A stretch of 64,000 bases of DNA from Thermodesulfobium acidiphilum (GCF_003057965.1 NZ_CP020921.1:684501-748500), one strand, 5' to 3'; positions 18,520 through 27,743 are shown, numbered from the stretch's first letter. Numbers and translations: made by a program. Notes: generated by a model not told the origin, from the sequence alone.

Positions 18520-19439
18520 AGGCGACCAGAGAAGCTTATGGAGAAGCGTTATTGGAGTTAGGCAGGTCAAATGATAAGGTAGTAGCTTTAGATGCCGACC
18601 TTTCTAAATCTACTAAAACTTCGCTTTTTGCAAAGGAATTTCCTGAGAGATTTTTTAATGTTGGAATAGCTGAGCAAAATTTAATAGGCGTAGCTGCAGG
18701 ATTATCCCTTGCAGGATTTGTTCCATATGCAAGCACCTTTGCAATATTTGCTACAGGTAGAGCGTGGGAGCAAATTAGAAACACTGTTGCCTATCCATCT
18801 TTAAACGTTAAAATATGTGCATCTCATGCAGGAATTACTGTAGGAGAGGATGGGGCATCACACCAATCTATAGAAGACATAGCTTTGATGTCAGTGATTC
18901 CTAATATGACAGTATTAGTTCCTGCTGATTCTATAGAAACAAAATCAATGGTTAATTGGGCATATCAGTATAATGGCCCTGTATATATAAGATTGGGGAG
19001 AATGGGAGTTCCAGATATTTTGTCTGAGAATTATAATTTCGATACAAAACCGTTTGTTCTAAAAAAGGGGAAAAGAATAGTGATATTTGCTACAGGAATA
19101 ATGTTGTGGAAGTGTCTTGAAGCAATTGAGCTATTGAAGCCTTATAATGTAGAGCCAACTTTGGTAAATGTTTCTTGTATAAAGCCATTTCCTGAAGAAT
19201 CTATAATAGAAATAGCAAAAGAGCACGAAATAGTATTTACTGCTGAAGAACACAATGTTATAAACGGACTCGGATCTATGATATCATCAACTCTTTCAAG
19301 GAACTATCCAATGAAAGTATACTTTATTGGCATTGATGATAGATTTGGCACATCAGGAAAGCCAAACGATTTATTAAGTTATTATGGTTTGGATGCAAAC
19401 AGTATAAAAGAGAAATTGTTATTATTAGGATTAAAATGA
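18516..19439 (+). CDS. Transketolase, C-terminal subunit
   Basis: A 307-residue partner of the preceding gene, carrying the pyrimidine-binding and C-terminal domains: ALDADLSKSTKT, FNVGIAEQNLIGVAAGLSLAG (with the TPP-activating Glu), and PVYIRLGR. The start is coupled to the first subunit by a 4-base overlap, and its own stop overlaps ftsE. The two chains together make one active transketolase of the non-oxidative pentose phosphate or Calvin-type carbon rearrangements. Confidence 0.93.
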   Translation: MKATREAYGEALLELGRSNDKVVALDADLSKSTKTSLFAKEFPERFFNVGIAEQNLIGVAAGLSLAGFVPYASTFAIFATGRAWEQIRNTVAYPSLNVKICASHAGITVGEDGASHQSIEDIALMSVIPNMTVLVPADSIETKSMVNWAYQYNGPVYIRLGRMGVPDILSENYNFDTKPFVLKKGKRIVIFATGIMLWKCLEAIELLKPYNVEPTLVNVSCIKPFPEESIIEIAKEHEIVFTAEEHNVINGLGSMISSTLSRNYPMKVYFIGIDDRFGTSGKPNDLLSYYGLDANSIKEKLLLLGLK

Positions 19440-20131
19440 ATCCAGCTATAGTTTTTAAAAACGTTTCAAAGATTTATCACGGTCAAATATATGGTCTGAA
19501 AGACATAAATCTTGAAGTAGAAAAGGGGGACTTTGTTTTTGTCACCGGTCATAGTGGGGCCGGAAAATCAACTTTGTTAAAGCTGTTATATAGAGCATTG
19601 CTTCCTTCTACTGGTGAGGTTTATGTCAATAACATGAATTTATTAAAATTAAAGCAAAAGGATATTCCGCTGTTTAGGAGAACGCTGGGAGTTGTTTTTC
19701 AGGATGTAAAGCTATTGCCAAGGAAAACAGCAATTGAAAACATATCTTTGTGTCTTGAAATGTTAGGCTTATCTGATAGAGAGGTTAAAAAGAGGGCATA
19801 TAAATCTTTAGAACTTGTTAAATTGAGCTCAAAGTCTAGAGCTTTTCCAAACGAACTTTCAGGAGGGGAGCAACAAAGGCTTGCAATTGCAAGAGCTATA
19901 TCGTATTATCCAACACTTCTAATTGCAGATGAGCCAACGGGGAATATAGATCTTAAGACTTCATGGGAGATAATGTCTATTTTTGAAAACTTGAATAGAA
20001 TGGGTATGACGATTTTGATAACAACTCACAATCCAATTATTGTTAGTAAGATGAACAAAAGGGTAGTTCAATTGAAAAATGGTCAGATTGAATCTGATAG
20101 TCTCTGGGATAAACCCTTAATTTATGAGTAA
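19436..20131 (+). CDS. ftsE: Cell division ABC-type ATPase FtsE
   Basis: A 231-residue FtsE with Walker A GHSGAGKSTLL, Q-loop FQDVKLLPRKT, signature LSGGEQQRLAIARA and Walker B LLIADEPTGNID. With FtsX it controls peptidoglycan hydrolases at the division site. It overlaps transketolase by 4 bases and ftsX by 8. Confidence 0.94.
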   Translation: MNPAIVFKNVSKIYHGQIYGLKDINLEVEKGDFVFVTGHSGAGKSTLLKLLYRALLPSTGEVYVNNMNLLKLKQKDIPLFRRTLGVVFQDVKLLPRKTAIENISLCLEMLGLSDREVKKRAYKSLELVKLSSKSRAFPNELSGGEQQRLAIARAISYYPTLLIADEPTGNIDLKTSWEIMSIFENLNRMGMTILITTHNPIIVSKMNKRVVQLKNGQIESDSLWDKPLIYE

Positions 20132-21020
20132 ATTCAGAATATATTTAAGAGAAGCAATTATTTCTTTGAGTAGGGGTGGGGGGATGGCTATAGCTTCTAT
20201 TATTTCTATCTCTTTTACAATGATAATATTTGGATTGATTTTAATGCTTTTTTTGTCTTTATTCCAGGCCTCAACCAAGATAGGAGATCAGTTAGAACTA
20301 CTTGTATTCTTGAAAGATAACGTATCAAGTCAGGATATAAATAGTCTGATTGGAACAATTTCAAATATGGAAGGTGTCTCTTCTGTTGAGTTCGTTTCAA
20401 AACACGATGCGTGGGAAAAATTCAAGAAGTATTTTCAAAACAAAATTAATGTTTCTGACATAAAAAACCCTTTACCGGATACTATAAAAGTGAGAGTAAA
20501 AAGTCCGGATTACATTGCAGGACTTGCAAAAGTTATATCACAGTTTCCGCAGGTAGATGAGACAAGGTATCCACAACAACTTTTGAATGCTCTGAATGCT
20601 CTGGTTCAAAAAATTACTCTTATAGGTTTACTTTTGCTCATTGGTTTTGCTCTTGCATCTCTTGTAGTTATTTCAAGCACTATAAAGGTATCTGTTCTTG
20701 CAAGAAGGGAAGAACTTGAAATACTGGAGCTGGTAGGCGCTGAACCGAATTTTATTAGAATGCCGTATATCCTTGAAGGCAGCTTTATAGGCCTTCTTTC
20801 TTCGCTTTTAGCAATTTTTTTCTTTATTATTTTATCGATCTTTTTAAGTTTTGCTATAGTAAATACTGCTCCTCCCTGGTCATTTTTCTGGCCATTAGAT
20901 ACGTCTTTGTGGATTCTAATGTGTATGGTTGTTGTAATTGTAGGAACGTTTATAGGTTTTTTGGGAAGCTTAATTTCACTTAAAGACGTTGGAAAATTTT
21001 CTGTTACTAAAGACTTTTAA
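20124..21020 (+). CDS. ftsX: Cell division membrane protein FtsX
   Basis: A 298-residue FtsX with four predicted membrane segments (about 20-45, 175-200, 225-250, 265-290) and a large extracytoplasmic loop after the first, containing the family's LLVFLKDNVSSQDI and TIKVRVKSPDY regions. Conserved VSVLARREELEILELVGA precedes the third membrane helix. Its last four bases overlap the convergent UDG gene. Confidence 0.93.
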   Translation: MSKFRIYLREAIISLSRGGGMAIASIISISFTMIIFGLILMLFLSLFQASTKIGDQLELLVFLKDNVSSQDINSLIGTISNMEGVSSVEFVSKHDAWEKFKKYFQNKINVSDIKNPLPDTIKVRVKSPDYIAGLAKVISQFPQVDETRYPQQLLNALNALVQKITLIGLLLLIGFALASLVVISSTIKVSVLARREELEILELVGAEPNFIRMPYILEGSFIGLLSSLLAIFFFIILSIFLSFAIVNTAPPWSFFWPLDTSLWILMCMVVVIVGTFIGFLGSLISLKDVGKFSVTKDF

Positions 21021-21655
21021 CTTTTATTTTCTTCTATAAAATGTTTTACCTTCTGGATATCTTTCCATGTTAGCCATCGTGGAGACCCAACGCTTCTACT
21101 GGCATTCCTGAGCAAATAAGAGGGGTGAAACATTGGTATGTAATATCTATTGTCCTGTAATATTATTTCGCCTCTAATTTTTGTAATGGAAGAAAAATTT
21201 TTTAAAATTGTTTTACATGCAACTGCACCCAATAAAATTATTATTTTTGGATCTAAGATTTTTATTTGAGCATCTAAGAAAGGTCGGCACTGTTCAATTT
21301 CTTCTGGGAATGGATTCCTATTGCCTGGAGGTCTACATTTCACAACATTTGTAATATATATTTCGTCTCTGTTTAGGCCCACAGATTCAAAAATTTTAGT
21401 TAATAGTTGACCTGCTTTTCCTACGAAGGGCCGTCCTTGTATGTCTTCTGTTTCTCCCGGTCCCTCACCAATAACCATAATTTCAGGATTCATAGGCCCC
21501 TCTCCAAAGACAACATTTTTGCGAGTTTCACTTAATTTACATCTCTTGCACGTTTTTGTTTCAATTAATATATCACTAAGTTCTAGTTTGCTTAAGTTTT
21601 CTTTTTGGTTATTTTCTTGCTCTTCAAGATTATCAAACAAACTGGGTATATACAA
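21017..21655 (-). CDS. Type-4 (Fe-S) uracil-DNA glycosylase
   Basis: A 212-residue family 4 uracil-DNA glycosylase that removes uracil from deaminated DNA. Motif GEGPGETEDIQGRPFVG and motif FHPSYLLRN frame the active site; Cys residues in CKRCKLS and further on in KCRPPGNRNP and the QCRPF region match the [4Fe-4S] ligands. Such enzymes are typical of thermophiles. The N-terminus (about 30 residues) is variable and charged. Confidence 0.93.
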   Translation of the reverse strand: MYIPSLFDNLEEQENNQKENLSKLELSDILIETKTCKRCKLSETRKNVVFGEGPMNPEIMVIGEGPGETEDIQGRPFVGKAGQLLTKIFESVGLNRDEIYITNVVKCRPPGNRNPFPEEIEQCRPFLDAQIKILDPKIIILLGAVACKTILKNFSSITKIRGEIILQDNRYYIPMFHPSYLLRNASRSVGSPRWLTWKDIQKVKHFIEENKS

Positions 21656-21746
21656 GATATTTCCTCCAGATTTAAAATTTTAAGTCAAACTATATAAATT
21701 ATATGTTAAAATAACAAACCATGAAACAAAGAAAGGATTGATTTAG

Positions 21747-22277
21747 ATTATAAAATTTCTTGTTAAAAAAAGAACAAAACTTTTGTATTTGCTTTTTGTT
21801 TTAATAATTTTTTTGTCACGTCCAACAATGGTATCTTTGATCGCAGGAGCTATTTTTTCAATTTTAGGTTTGTTACTAAGAGCATGGGCTGCTGCAACTA
21901 TAAATAAAGTAAAAGTTCTTTCTACTGATGGTCCATATTCTTTAGTAAGAAATCCACTTTATCTGGGGAGTTTTCTGGCTGGTTCTGGGGTAATGATATC
22001 AAGTGGAAGTTTTTTCTTGCTTGTTATATTTGTTATTGGTTTTTTGTTTATACATTTTCACAAAATGAAAGAAGAGGAAGAAGAACTTTATAGAGAACAT
22101 AAAGAAAAATTTCTTGAATATAAAGAAAGAGTTCCTGCTTTTTTACCAAACTTTTTAAATTTTAAAATGGCTCCTATTTCTTTCAAAAGATATATGGCAA
22201 ATAACGAATACAGAGCACCTTTAACAGTGATAGCTATATATATATTTTTAATTTTGAAATATATATTTTTTAATTAG
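21747..22277 (+). CDS. ICMT-like membrane methyltransferase (isoprenylcysteine methyltransferase family)
   Basis: A membrane protein of 164 residues from TTG 21783, or 176 from ATT 21747. The family core is clear: LSTDGPYSLVRNPLYLGSFLAGSG, then EEEELYREHKEKFLEYKERVPAFLP; several membrane helices. No ATG, GTG or TTG in frame before 21783 exists, and 21783 has no ribosome site. GAAAGGA at 21731-21737 lies 9 bases before ATT 21747, which would add IIKFLVKKRTKLL, a positively charged lead-in typical of the family. I therefore annotate from 21747 and mark the start as uncertain. Substrate unknown; bacterial members methylate unidentified lipid or protein groups. Confidence 0.75.
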   Translation: MIKFLVKKRTKLLYLLFVLIIFLSRPTMVSLIAGAIFSILGLLLRAWAAATINKVKVLSTDGPYSLVRNPLYLGSFLAGSGVMISSGSFFLLVIFVIGFLFIHFHKMKEEEEELYREHKEKFLEYKERVPAFLPNFLNFKMAPISFKRYMANNEYRAPLTVIAIYIFLILKYIFFN

Positions 22278-22289
22278 GGAGAGAGATAA

Positions 22290-23285
22290 ATGAATATATT
22301 AATTACTGGTGGTGCAGGCTTTATAGGCAGCGAGTTTGTGAGACAATCAGTTGAAAGGGGTTATAAAGTTAGCGTAATCGATAAGCTAACTTATGCAGGT
22401 TCTATGGACCGAATTAACTCAGTTGTTAAAGAAATTAGATTTTATAAAGATGATATTAAGAACGAAGATTCTATAAAGAAAATTATAAAAACAGATAAGA
22501 TCGAAGCTATTATAAACTTTGCAGCTGAGACTCACGTGGATAGATCTATTCTTAAACCAGATGAATTTATTAGCACAAATATCTGTGGCACTACCAGCAT
22601 ATTAAATTCTCTGGCAAATTCTGATGTTTTGTTGTTACACGTGTCTACTGATGAAGTTTATGGTGAGCTTGGAAAGGAAGGAAAATTTTCTGAAGATTCA
22701 CCACTTAGACCGAACTCTCCCTATTCCGCCAGTAAGGCAAGTGCAGATTTACTGATAAAAGCTTATGCAAGGACCTTTTCCCTTAGAACTCGAATAGTTA
22801 GACCTTCAAACAACTACGGAATGTGGCAGTTTCCTGAAAAATTAATTCCGGTAGTAATATATAAAGCTTTAAACAATCAAAAAGTTCCTATATATGCTGA
22901 TGGAAGCAATATTAGAGAATGGACATACGTAAAAGATTGCTGCAGCGCAATTTTTAAAGTCTTAAATGATGGTAAAGATTCTAATATTTATAACATTGGC
23001 AGTGGAGAAGAGATGACCAATCTTAATCTTGTTAAAAAAATATTAAGTATTTTAGGCAAGTCAGATGAGCTTATTGAGTTTGTAAAGGATAGACCAGGAC
23101 ATGATTTTCGATATTCGCTGAATACTGAAAAAATTTCAAAAGAATTGGGATGGAAACCGTCTTTTTCAGTAGATGATGGCTTAAAGGAAACCGTCCAATG
23201 GTATGTAGAAAATTATGCATGGTTGGAAAAGGAAGTTTCAAATTTAAAGGAGTATTGGAATAAAGTTTACAGATCTAAATCGTAG
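22290..23285 (+). CDS. rmlB: dTDP-glucose 4,6-dehydratase-like NAD-sugar epimerase/dehydratase
   Basis: A 331-residue extended short-chain dehydrogenase. NAD-binding TGGAGFIGSEF is at the N-terminus, FAAETHVDRSI follows, then STDEVYGELG and the catalytic YSASK (about 145). The RmlB signature PFQ/P region reads RPSNNYGMWQFPEKLIP, and REWTYVKDCC replaces the usual REWLYVEDH. It most likely converts dTDP-glucose to its 4-keto-6-deoxy form for surface polysaccharide. No other rml genes are adjacent. GGAGAGA is its ribosome site; the end overlaps the convergent rluD-like gene. Confidence 0.88.
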   Translation: MNILITGGAGFIGSEFVRQSVERGYKVSVIDKLTYAGSMDRINSVVKEIRFYKDDIKNEDSIKKIIKTDKIEAIINFAAETHVDRSILKPDEFISTNICGTTSILNSLANSDVLLLHVSTDEVYGELGKEGKFSEDSPLRPNSPYSASKASADLLIKAYARTFSLRTRIVRPSNNYGMWQFPEKLIPVVIYKALNNQKVPIYADGSNIREWTYVKDCCSAIFKVLNDGKDSNIYNIGSGEEMTNLNLVKKILSILGKSDELIEFVKDRPGHDFRYSLNTEKISKELGWKPSFSVDDGLKETVQWYVENYAWLEKEVSNLKEYWNKVYRSKS

Positions 23286-24226
23286 TTAATATTGCATTTT
23301 TTTATAAAATTCTGCAAATCCTCAGGTAATGGAGCCTGGAAGCTTACTACTTCTTTTGTGACCGGGTGTAAAAATTCTATTTTTAGTGCGTGTAGAGCAA
23401 TTTCAGGGCAATTTTTAAAGCTTTTTGTTGAATACTTTTTATCACCTACTATGGGATGGCCTATATAGGACATATGAACTCTTATTTGATGTGTTCTTCC
23501 TGTATAGATATTTACTTTCAAGAGAGAAACTGTTTGATTTTCAAAGGTTCCCTTACCAATAATAGAGTACTCAGTAAAAGCTACCTTTCCTGATAAATCT
23601 ACTTCCATTTTTTGCCTATGAATTTTTGAGCGTTTAATAGGCATTGAAATAAAGCCTTCTTTATAATTTAGGTCTCCATGAACTAAAGCTAAATAAGTTT
23701 TTTTTACCTGACGGTTTTTAAATTGTTCTGAAAGTTGTCTCATTATTTTTTCTGATTTTGCTATTATCAGTACGCCAGTAGTTTCTTTGTCGAGTCTATG
23801 AACAATTCCAGGTCTTTCTTGATCTGTAAACTCATCTTTGTGAATTGAATTAATAAGTGCATTGAGTATAGTATTTCTGAAATTCCCAGCTCCAGGATGC
23901 ACCACCATGTTCCTTTCTTTGTTTATGATTATGATGTAGTAGTCTTCATATAGGATCTTTATATTTAATTTATCGTGCTCTATTGACATGGTTTTTTTAG
24001 GTTTTAGAAGGAGAGTTACTTTGTCATATGGTCTAACAGTGAAAGACGGTTTTTTGACGGACTTATTGTTTACTTTTACAAAGCCCTCTTTAATTAGTTT
24101 CGAATAATAATTTCTTGATTCTTCTTTTATGGTTTTGTAAAGAAACTGATCAAGTCTTTCTTTATCAAAAGTTGGGAGGGCAAAGAGTTCTATTTGATTA
24201 GAATTTATTTTCTTTTCATCGTACAT
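23267..24226 (-). CDS. RluD-family pseudouridine synthase with S4 domain
   Basis: A 319-residue RNA pseudouridine synthase. An S4 RNA-binding domain lies at about 20-80 (ERLDQFLYKT, VKVNNKSVKKPSFTVRPYDKV). The catalytic domain carries PGIVHRLDKETTGVLIIAKS with the catalytic Asp, and TGRTHQIRVHMSYIGHPIVGD. Members of this class modify 23S rRNA; RluD-type specificity is the likeliest but not provable here. It sits 22 bases downstream of the rqcH gene on the same strand. Confidence 0.92.
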   Translation of the reverse strand: MYDEKKINSNQIELFALPTFDKERLDQFLYKTIKEESRNYYSKLIKEGFVKVNNKSVKKPSFTVRPYDKVTLLLKPKKTMSIEHDKLNIKILYEDYYIIIINKERNMVVHPGAGNFRNTILNALINSIHKDEFTDQERPGIVHRLDKETTGVLIIAKSEKIMRQLSEQFKNRQVKKTYLALVHGDLNYKEGFISMPIKRSKIHRQKMEVDLSGKVAFTEYSIIGKGTFENQTVSLLKVNIYTGRTHQIRVHMSYIGHPIVGDKKYSTKSFKNCPEIALHALKIEFLHPVTKEVVSFQAPLPEDLQNFIKKCNINYDLDL

Positions 24227-24248
24227 AGTTTAAAATTTTATTAAAATC

Positions 24249-25787
24249 CTAAAAATTTTCTTCCTGTTCTGGTGATACAAAGATTGTCTTTTCATTTCTG
24301 TAAAATATGGTTCCGTTTTTCTTTCCCTTTGGTTTTGTAAGATATTTTACTTGCGTAAAAACTACTTCAACTTCTTTTTCTCTCTTGGCTTTTGAAAAAT
24401 GAGCACATATTTGTGCAGCTTTTTTAATGTCAACTTGGCTTAATTCCTTTTTTGTAGTTTTTAAAATCACGTAACTTCCAGGATAATTTCTTGTATGAAA
24501 CCACCAATCGTTTGGATTTGAAATTTTTAAAAGATTAATGTTAGAATTAGCATTTTTTCCAACTAATGCAATAGTATAATCGTCAAAATCAATTTTTATG
24601 TAATCTTTTGGCCTATCTTTTTCTTTATGACTTTTTTCTTTAGTACTCTTTTCTACTCTTGAATTATCAGTATTTTCAGCTTTAACTCTTTGTATTTGTG
24701 ATTCTAAAGAATTTATCATTTTTTCAATTTTTAATAGGGCGCTCTTCATCTTTTTTGATTTTTCGAATAAATCGTTTGCAAGTTTGCCTGGAGTTTTGCT
24801 TAGATTTCCAATTATTTTGTCGTTAAAAACGTACTGGTTATTTATGATTTCGATTTTATCTAAATTATTTAAAATATTTTGAGCTTTTGAGTGTATATCT
24901 TTCCAGCGTAAATTTTTTTCATAATCTTTTCTAACGTTTTCAAGTTTTTTTTCCAGATATGCTATTTTTTTCTTTCTTTGTAATTCTAATTCTCTTTTTT
25001 TCTTCTCTTCATTTATTTCAATAATTTTATTTATGCCAACTGAGTAGATATTTTCTAAAATAGAGCTTTTATCAAAATTTAAAGACAAAATTAGTTCGTT
25101 GTTTAATACCTTTGAATTTAGGTTTTCAAAATCAGCATTTATCCATTGGATCACCTTTTGAGGAGTCCAATCCTTTACCTCTTCAATAACGTTTTTTGGA
25201 ATGCCGAACGTCTTTTCTGATAAGGCTTTTTCAATACCCAGCTCTGATAGGATTTCGAAAGTAATTTCTTTTGGCTCAAGCTTTTTGGTGGACTTTTCAG
25301 GATATTGATACTCTAATGCGGGAAGAATCTTTCTTTTCAATGGGTCGTCGGGAATTATTTCTTTATAAGAGGTTTTAATAATATTGTCTACCAGTGCGAT
25401 TGCGTTTGATTTGTTTGTGATCAACTCAAGAACAACGTCTACTTTGGGAAGCTTCCCTACAGGAAAGTCATTTGAAAAAGATATTTTTAAAACTTTATCA
25501 AATCTGTTTATTGTAATTTCAGATATCTCAGACCCTATTAGATGTTTGTTCAAGAAATCGTAAAAAGGATGTTTATATGGTTCTAGTTTTGTAATCTTTT
25601 CCTTTGAAATACCTATAAAAGGAATGCTATTTACAAGAGATATAAAGAAGAAGATAGCACCTTCTTCCTTGTTCCAGAGATTTAGAACAAAACAGTCCTT
25701 GTAAAATAGCAACTTGCTAACCTGTCTTTTAACTAATCTATCTCTTGCTTCTAAAAAGCCTAAATAAAGCGCTAAGGTACTAAACAG
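24249..25787 (-). CDS. rqcH: NFACT-family ribosome quality control protein RqcH
   Basis: RqcH/Rqc2-type NFACT protein, which binds stalled 50S-peptidyl-tRNA complexes and adds alanine tails. The C-terminal NFACT-R domain shows NPNDWWFHTRNYPGSYVILKT and AQICAHFSKAK; a coiled coil fills about 240-300; the N-domain is divergent. TTG 25712 would give 487 residues but truncates the conserved N-terminus. The frame stays open upstream, and residues FSTLALYLGFLEARDRLVKR align with the N-terminal helix of Bacillus homologues. The only near-cognate start is CTG 25787 (512 residues), 10 bases after a GGAG in the thi4 end. That start overlaps thi4 by 8 bases, implying coupling. Confidence 0.88.
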   Translation of the reverse strand: MFSTLALYLGFLEARDRLVKRQVSKLLFYKDCFVLNLWNKEEGAIFFFISLVNSIPFIGISKEKITKLEPYKHPFYDFLNKHLIGSEISEITINRFDKVLKISFSNDFPVGKLPKVDVVLELITNKSNAIALVDNIIKTSYKEIIPDDPLKRKILPALEYQYPEKSTKKLEPKEITFEILSELGIEKALSEKTFGIPKNVIEEVKDWTPQKVIQWINADFENLNSKVLNNELILSLNFDKSSILENIYSVGINKIIEINEEKKKRELELQRKKKIAYLEKKLENVRKDYEKNLRWKDIHSKAQNILNNLDKIEIINNQYVFNDKIIGNLSKTPGKLANDLFEKSKKMKSALLKIEKMINSLESQIQRVKAENTDNSRVEKSTKEKSHKEKDRPKDYIKIDFDDYTIALVGKNANSNINLLKISNPNDWWFHTRNYPGSYVILKTTKKELSQVDIKKAAQICAHFSKAKREKEVEVVFTQVKYLTKPKGKKNGTIFYRNEKTIFVSPEQEENF

Positions 25788-26559
25788 TTTTTATGTACTC
25801 CATTATTAGTTTGGCAGCTTTCAACCCAGATTTTATCATTCCGCCAAATATTGGCCCCATTCTACTTCCGCCGTCCACGTTGTTGGCTGCCATCCCAGAG
25901 ACAAATAGACCGTTTGCTAACATTTTTGTATTGTTTACCGTATCTTCTTCTCCTTGAACTGCGTTCATAAAGTGCTCTTTCCTAAGAGGTAACTGAACTC
26001 TTTTTGAATAGATGTTTGCAGCTATGGCATCGTGGCCTGTGGCGTCAAGAACTGCTTTTGTTTGAAAAACCATCGGATCCACATGAAGACCTGCTATTTC
26101 TATACCTGTATTATTCACAACTACGCCTGTGATTGCATTATTTGTATACTCTAAATCTACAACGGTCATCAGATTGAAAAGCTTAACGTTCTGAGTTTTG
26201 AGCGCTTTAGCGATTAGTTGACTTGCAAAAAGACAGGAGTCTACCACAAGCGCATCTAGGTCTTCTACAAAAGGAATTTCTAGTTCATTTAGATAGTCTT
26301 TTAGATCTTTTTGTATAACGACTTTGTTAAAGGACATAGAGCCACCCCACGTACCCCCGCCAGGTGATAGCTTTCTTTCCATAATTACTACTTTATATCC
26401 TGAATTTCCCAGCTCTCTTGCAGCGGTTAGGCCAGATGGTCCTCCTCCTACGATTATAACGTCAGAGGTAAGCGCGTCAGTAATGCTTTCGAAATAATGT
26501 TTTAAAATTAATTTGCTGACATTTACGTCTGTAACAGGATTAAGAAAGTGTTTTGTCAT
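25780..26559 (-). CDS. thi4: Thiazole synthase Thi4, sulfide-using type
   Basis: A 259-residue Thi4-family enzyme, making the thiazole phosphate of thiamine from NAD and glycine. The FAD/NAD site is IVGGGPSGLTAARELG; GGGTWGGSMSFN, ATGHDA and NNVDGGSRMGPIFGGM are family hallmarks. At the place where yeast Thi4 has its sacrificial Cys, this protein reads GLHVDP, with His, as in the archaeal enzyme. That implies reusable catalysis with free sulfide, sensible in an anaerobic sulfidogen. AGGAGG precedes the ATG. No TPP riboswitch is recognisable upstream. Confidence 0.92.
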   Translation of the reverse strand: MTKHFLNPVTDVNVSKLILKHYFESITDALTSDVIIVGGGPSGLTAARELGNSGYKVVIMERKLSPGGGTWGGSMSFNKVVIQKDLKDYLNELEIPFVEDLDALVVDSCLFASQLIAKALKTQNVKLFNLMTVVDLEYTNNAITGVVVNNTGIEIAGLHVDPMVFQTKAVLDATGHDAIAANIYSKRVQLPLRKEHFMNAVQGEEDTVNNTKMLANGLFVSGMAANNVDGGSRMGPIFGGMIKSGLKAAKLIMEYIKTV

Positions 26560-26909
26560 TATTTCCTCCTCAAAAAATTTTGTACTAAATTATAAATGAT
26601 ACAATATATTTGGGATTTTTTCATGCTGATGTCATAGAGATTAAGTGATAAATTATGCTGCCTATATATCTATGCTAACAAAGAACTGAGGAAAAACTCT
26701 TAATATTAATATATTAGAGATATTATATGTCATAAAAGATATATAGATTTAGAAGAGCTTTTGATATACTTTACGCTATAAATGTAAATCATTTGGAGAA
26801 TGGAAAATAAAAACTATATTAATTCAAGTGTAAAAAATTCTATAAAAAGATACTTGAGTAGTAAGCATAAAATAAAGATTTCTTAAAAATTTAGAAAGGA
26901 GAGGTCAGT
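26560..26909. other. Divergent intergenic region thi4 / MBL gene
   Basis: A 350-base AT-rich spacer between divergent genes. It holds the thi4 leader with a TATAAT-like box (minus strand, near 26590) and the AAGGAGAGG ribosome site of the MBL gene at its right end. I looked for the conserved TPP-riboswitch cores (CTGAGA, ACCTGA) and did not find them. A 28-codon ATG frame from 26800 has its ribosome site too close to be convincing. Nothing else is supported. Confidence 0.5.
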
Positions 26910-27743
26910 ATGGATTTAAGAATTACTATTTTAGCTGAAAATAGTGTAGCGCTTCCATTTGGTGTTATTGGTGAACACGGTTTTAGCGCTTTAGTAGAAA
27001 CCCCTAACTTTAACTTTTTATTTGATACTGGTCAAGGTAAGGCTTTGTTAAATAATTCAATTGCTTTAAAAAAAGATTTAGCCAGTATAAAGTTTTTGTA
27101 TATATCCCATGGGCATTATGATCATGTAGGCGGTATTGCTGATCTTTTAAAAATTAAGTCTCCACTTGAAACATATGCGCATCCAGATATATTTTCTAAT
27201 AGGTATTGGTCAATTGGCAATACAAGAAGATATATAGGGATACCATTTAGCCGATTTTATCTTGAAAGTCTTGGCGTTAAATTTAATTTTCATAGAGAAT
27301 TTACAGAGATAGAGAAGGGTATTTTTTCGTCTGGAGAAGTTGAACGTAAAACAAAATTTGAGAAGATTGATAAAGAAATGAAAGTTGTAAACGCCAATGG
27401 TGAACTGGTTCAAGATGAGATTTGGGATGATTTTTCTTTAGCTATAGAAACGCCAAAAGGTCTTGTGGTTCTATTAGGTTGTGCTCACGCTGGCATAATA
27501 AACATTTTAAATCACTTTATAAATAAAACAGGTAAAAAAGAAATATATGCTGTAATAGGGGGAACCCACTTAGGCTTTGCTTCGCAAGAGCAGATTAACA
27601 GTGTCCTCGAGGTGATTGAAAAATACAATATACAGAAATTGGGTGCCTCTCATTGCACGGGCATGGAAGTTGGAGCAAAATTGTATAACAAGCTCAAGGA
27701 TAGATTTTTCTTTGCAAGTGCTGGTAGCGTATTTGAACTATAA
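26910..27743 (+). CDS. Metallo-beta-lactamase-fold hydrolase, DHPP-synthase-like subgroup
   Basis: A 277-residue MBL-fold metalloenzyme. The metal site is HGHYDHVGG (residues about 70-78), followed by GCAHAGIIN and the late GGTHLGF and GASHCTG motifs. This pattern belongs to the subgroup that includes the archaeal dihydropterin-ribofuranosyl-aminobenzene phosphate synthase (MJ0301-like). Bacterial members are mostly of unknown substrate. It has a strong AAGGAGAGG ribosome site and stands alone. Confidence 0.85.
   Translation: MDLRITILAENSVALPFGVIGEHGFSALVETPNFNFLFDTGQGKALLNNSIALKKDLASIKFLYISHGHYDHVGGIADLLKIKSPLETYAHPDIFSNRYWSIGNTRRYIGIPFSRFYLESLGVKFNFHREFTEIEKGIFSSGEVERKTKFEKIDKEMKVVNANGELVQDEIWDDFSLAIETPKGLVVLLGCAHAGIINILNHFINKTGKKEIYAVIGGTHLGFASQEQINSVLEVIEKYNIQKLGASHCTGMEVGAKLYNKLKDRFFFASAGSVFEL

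Noticed and set aside
26800-26886. 28-codon peptide gene upstream of the MBL hydrolase
   Set aside because: The only ribosome-site-like sequence is one base from the ATG and the peptide is low-complexity Lys/Ser/Asn.
26560-26909. TPP riboswitch before thi4
   Set aside because: The conserved core words are absent on the thi4 strand; an ACTGAGG at about 26684 alone is not enough.
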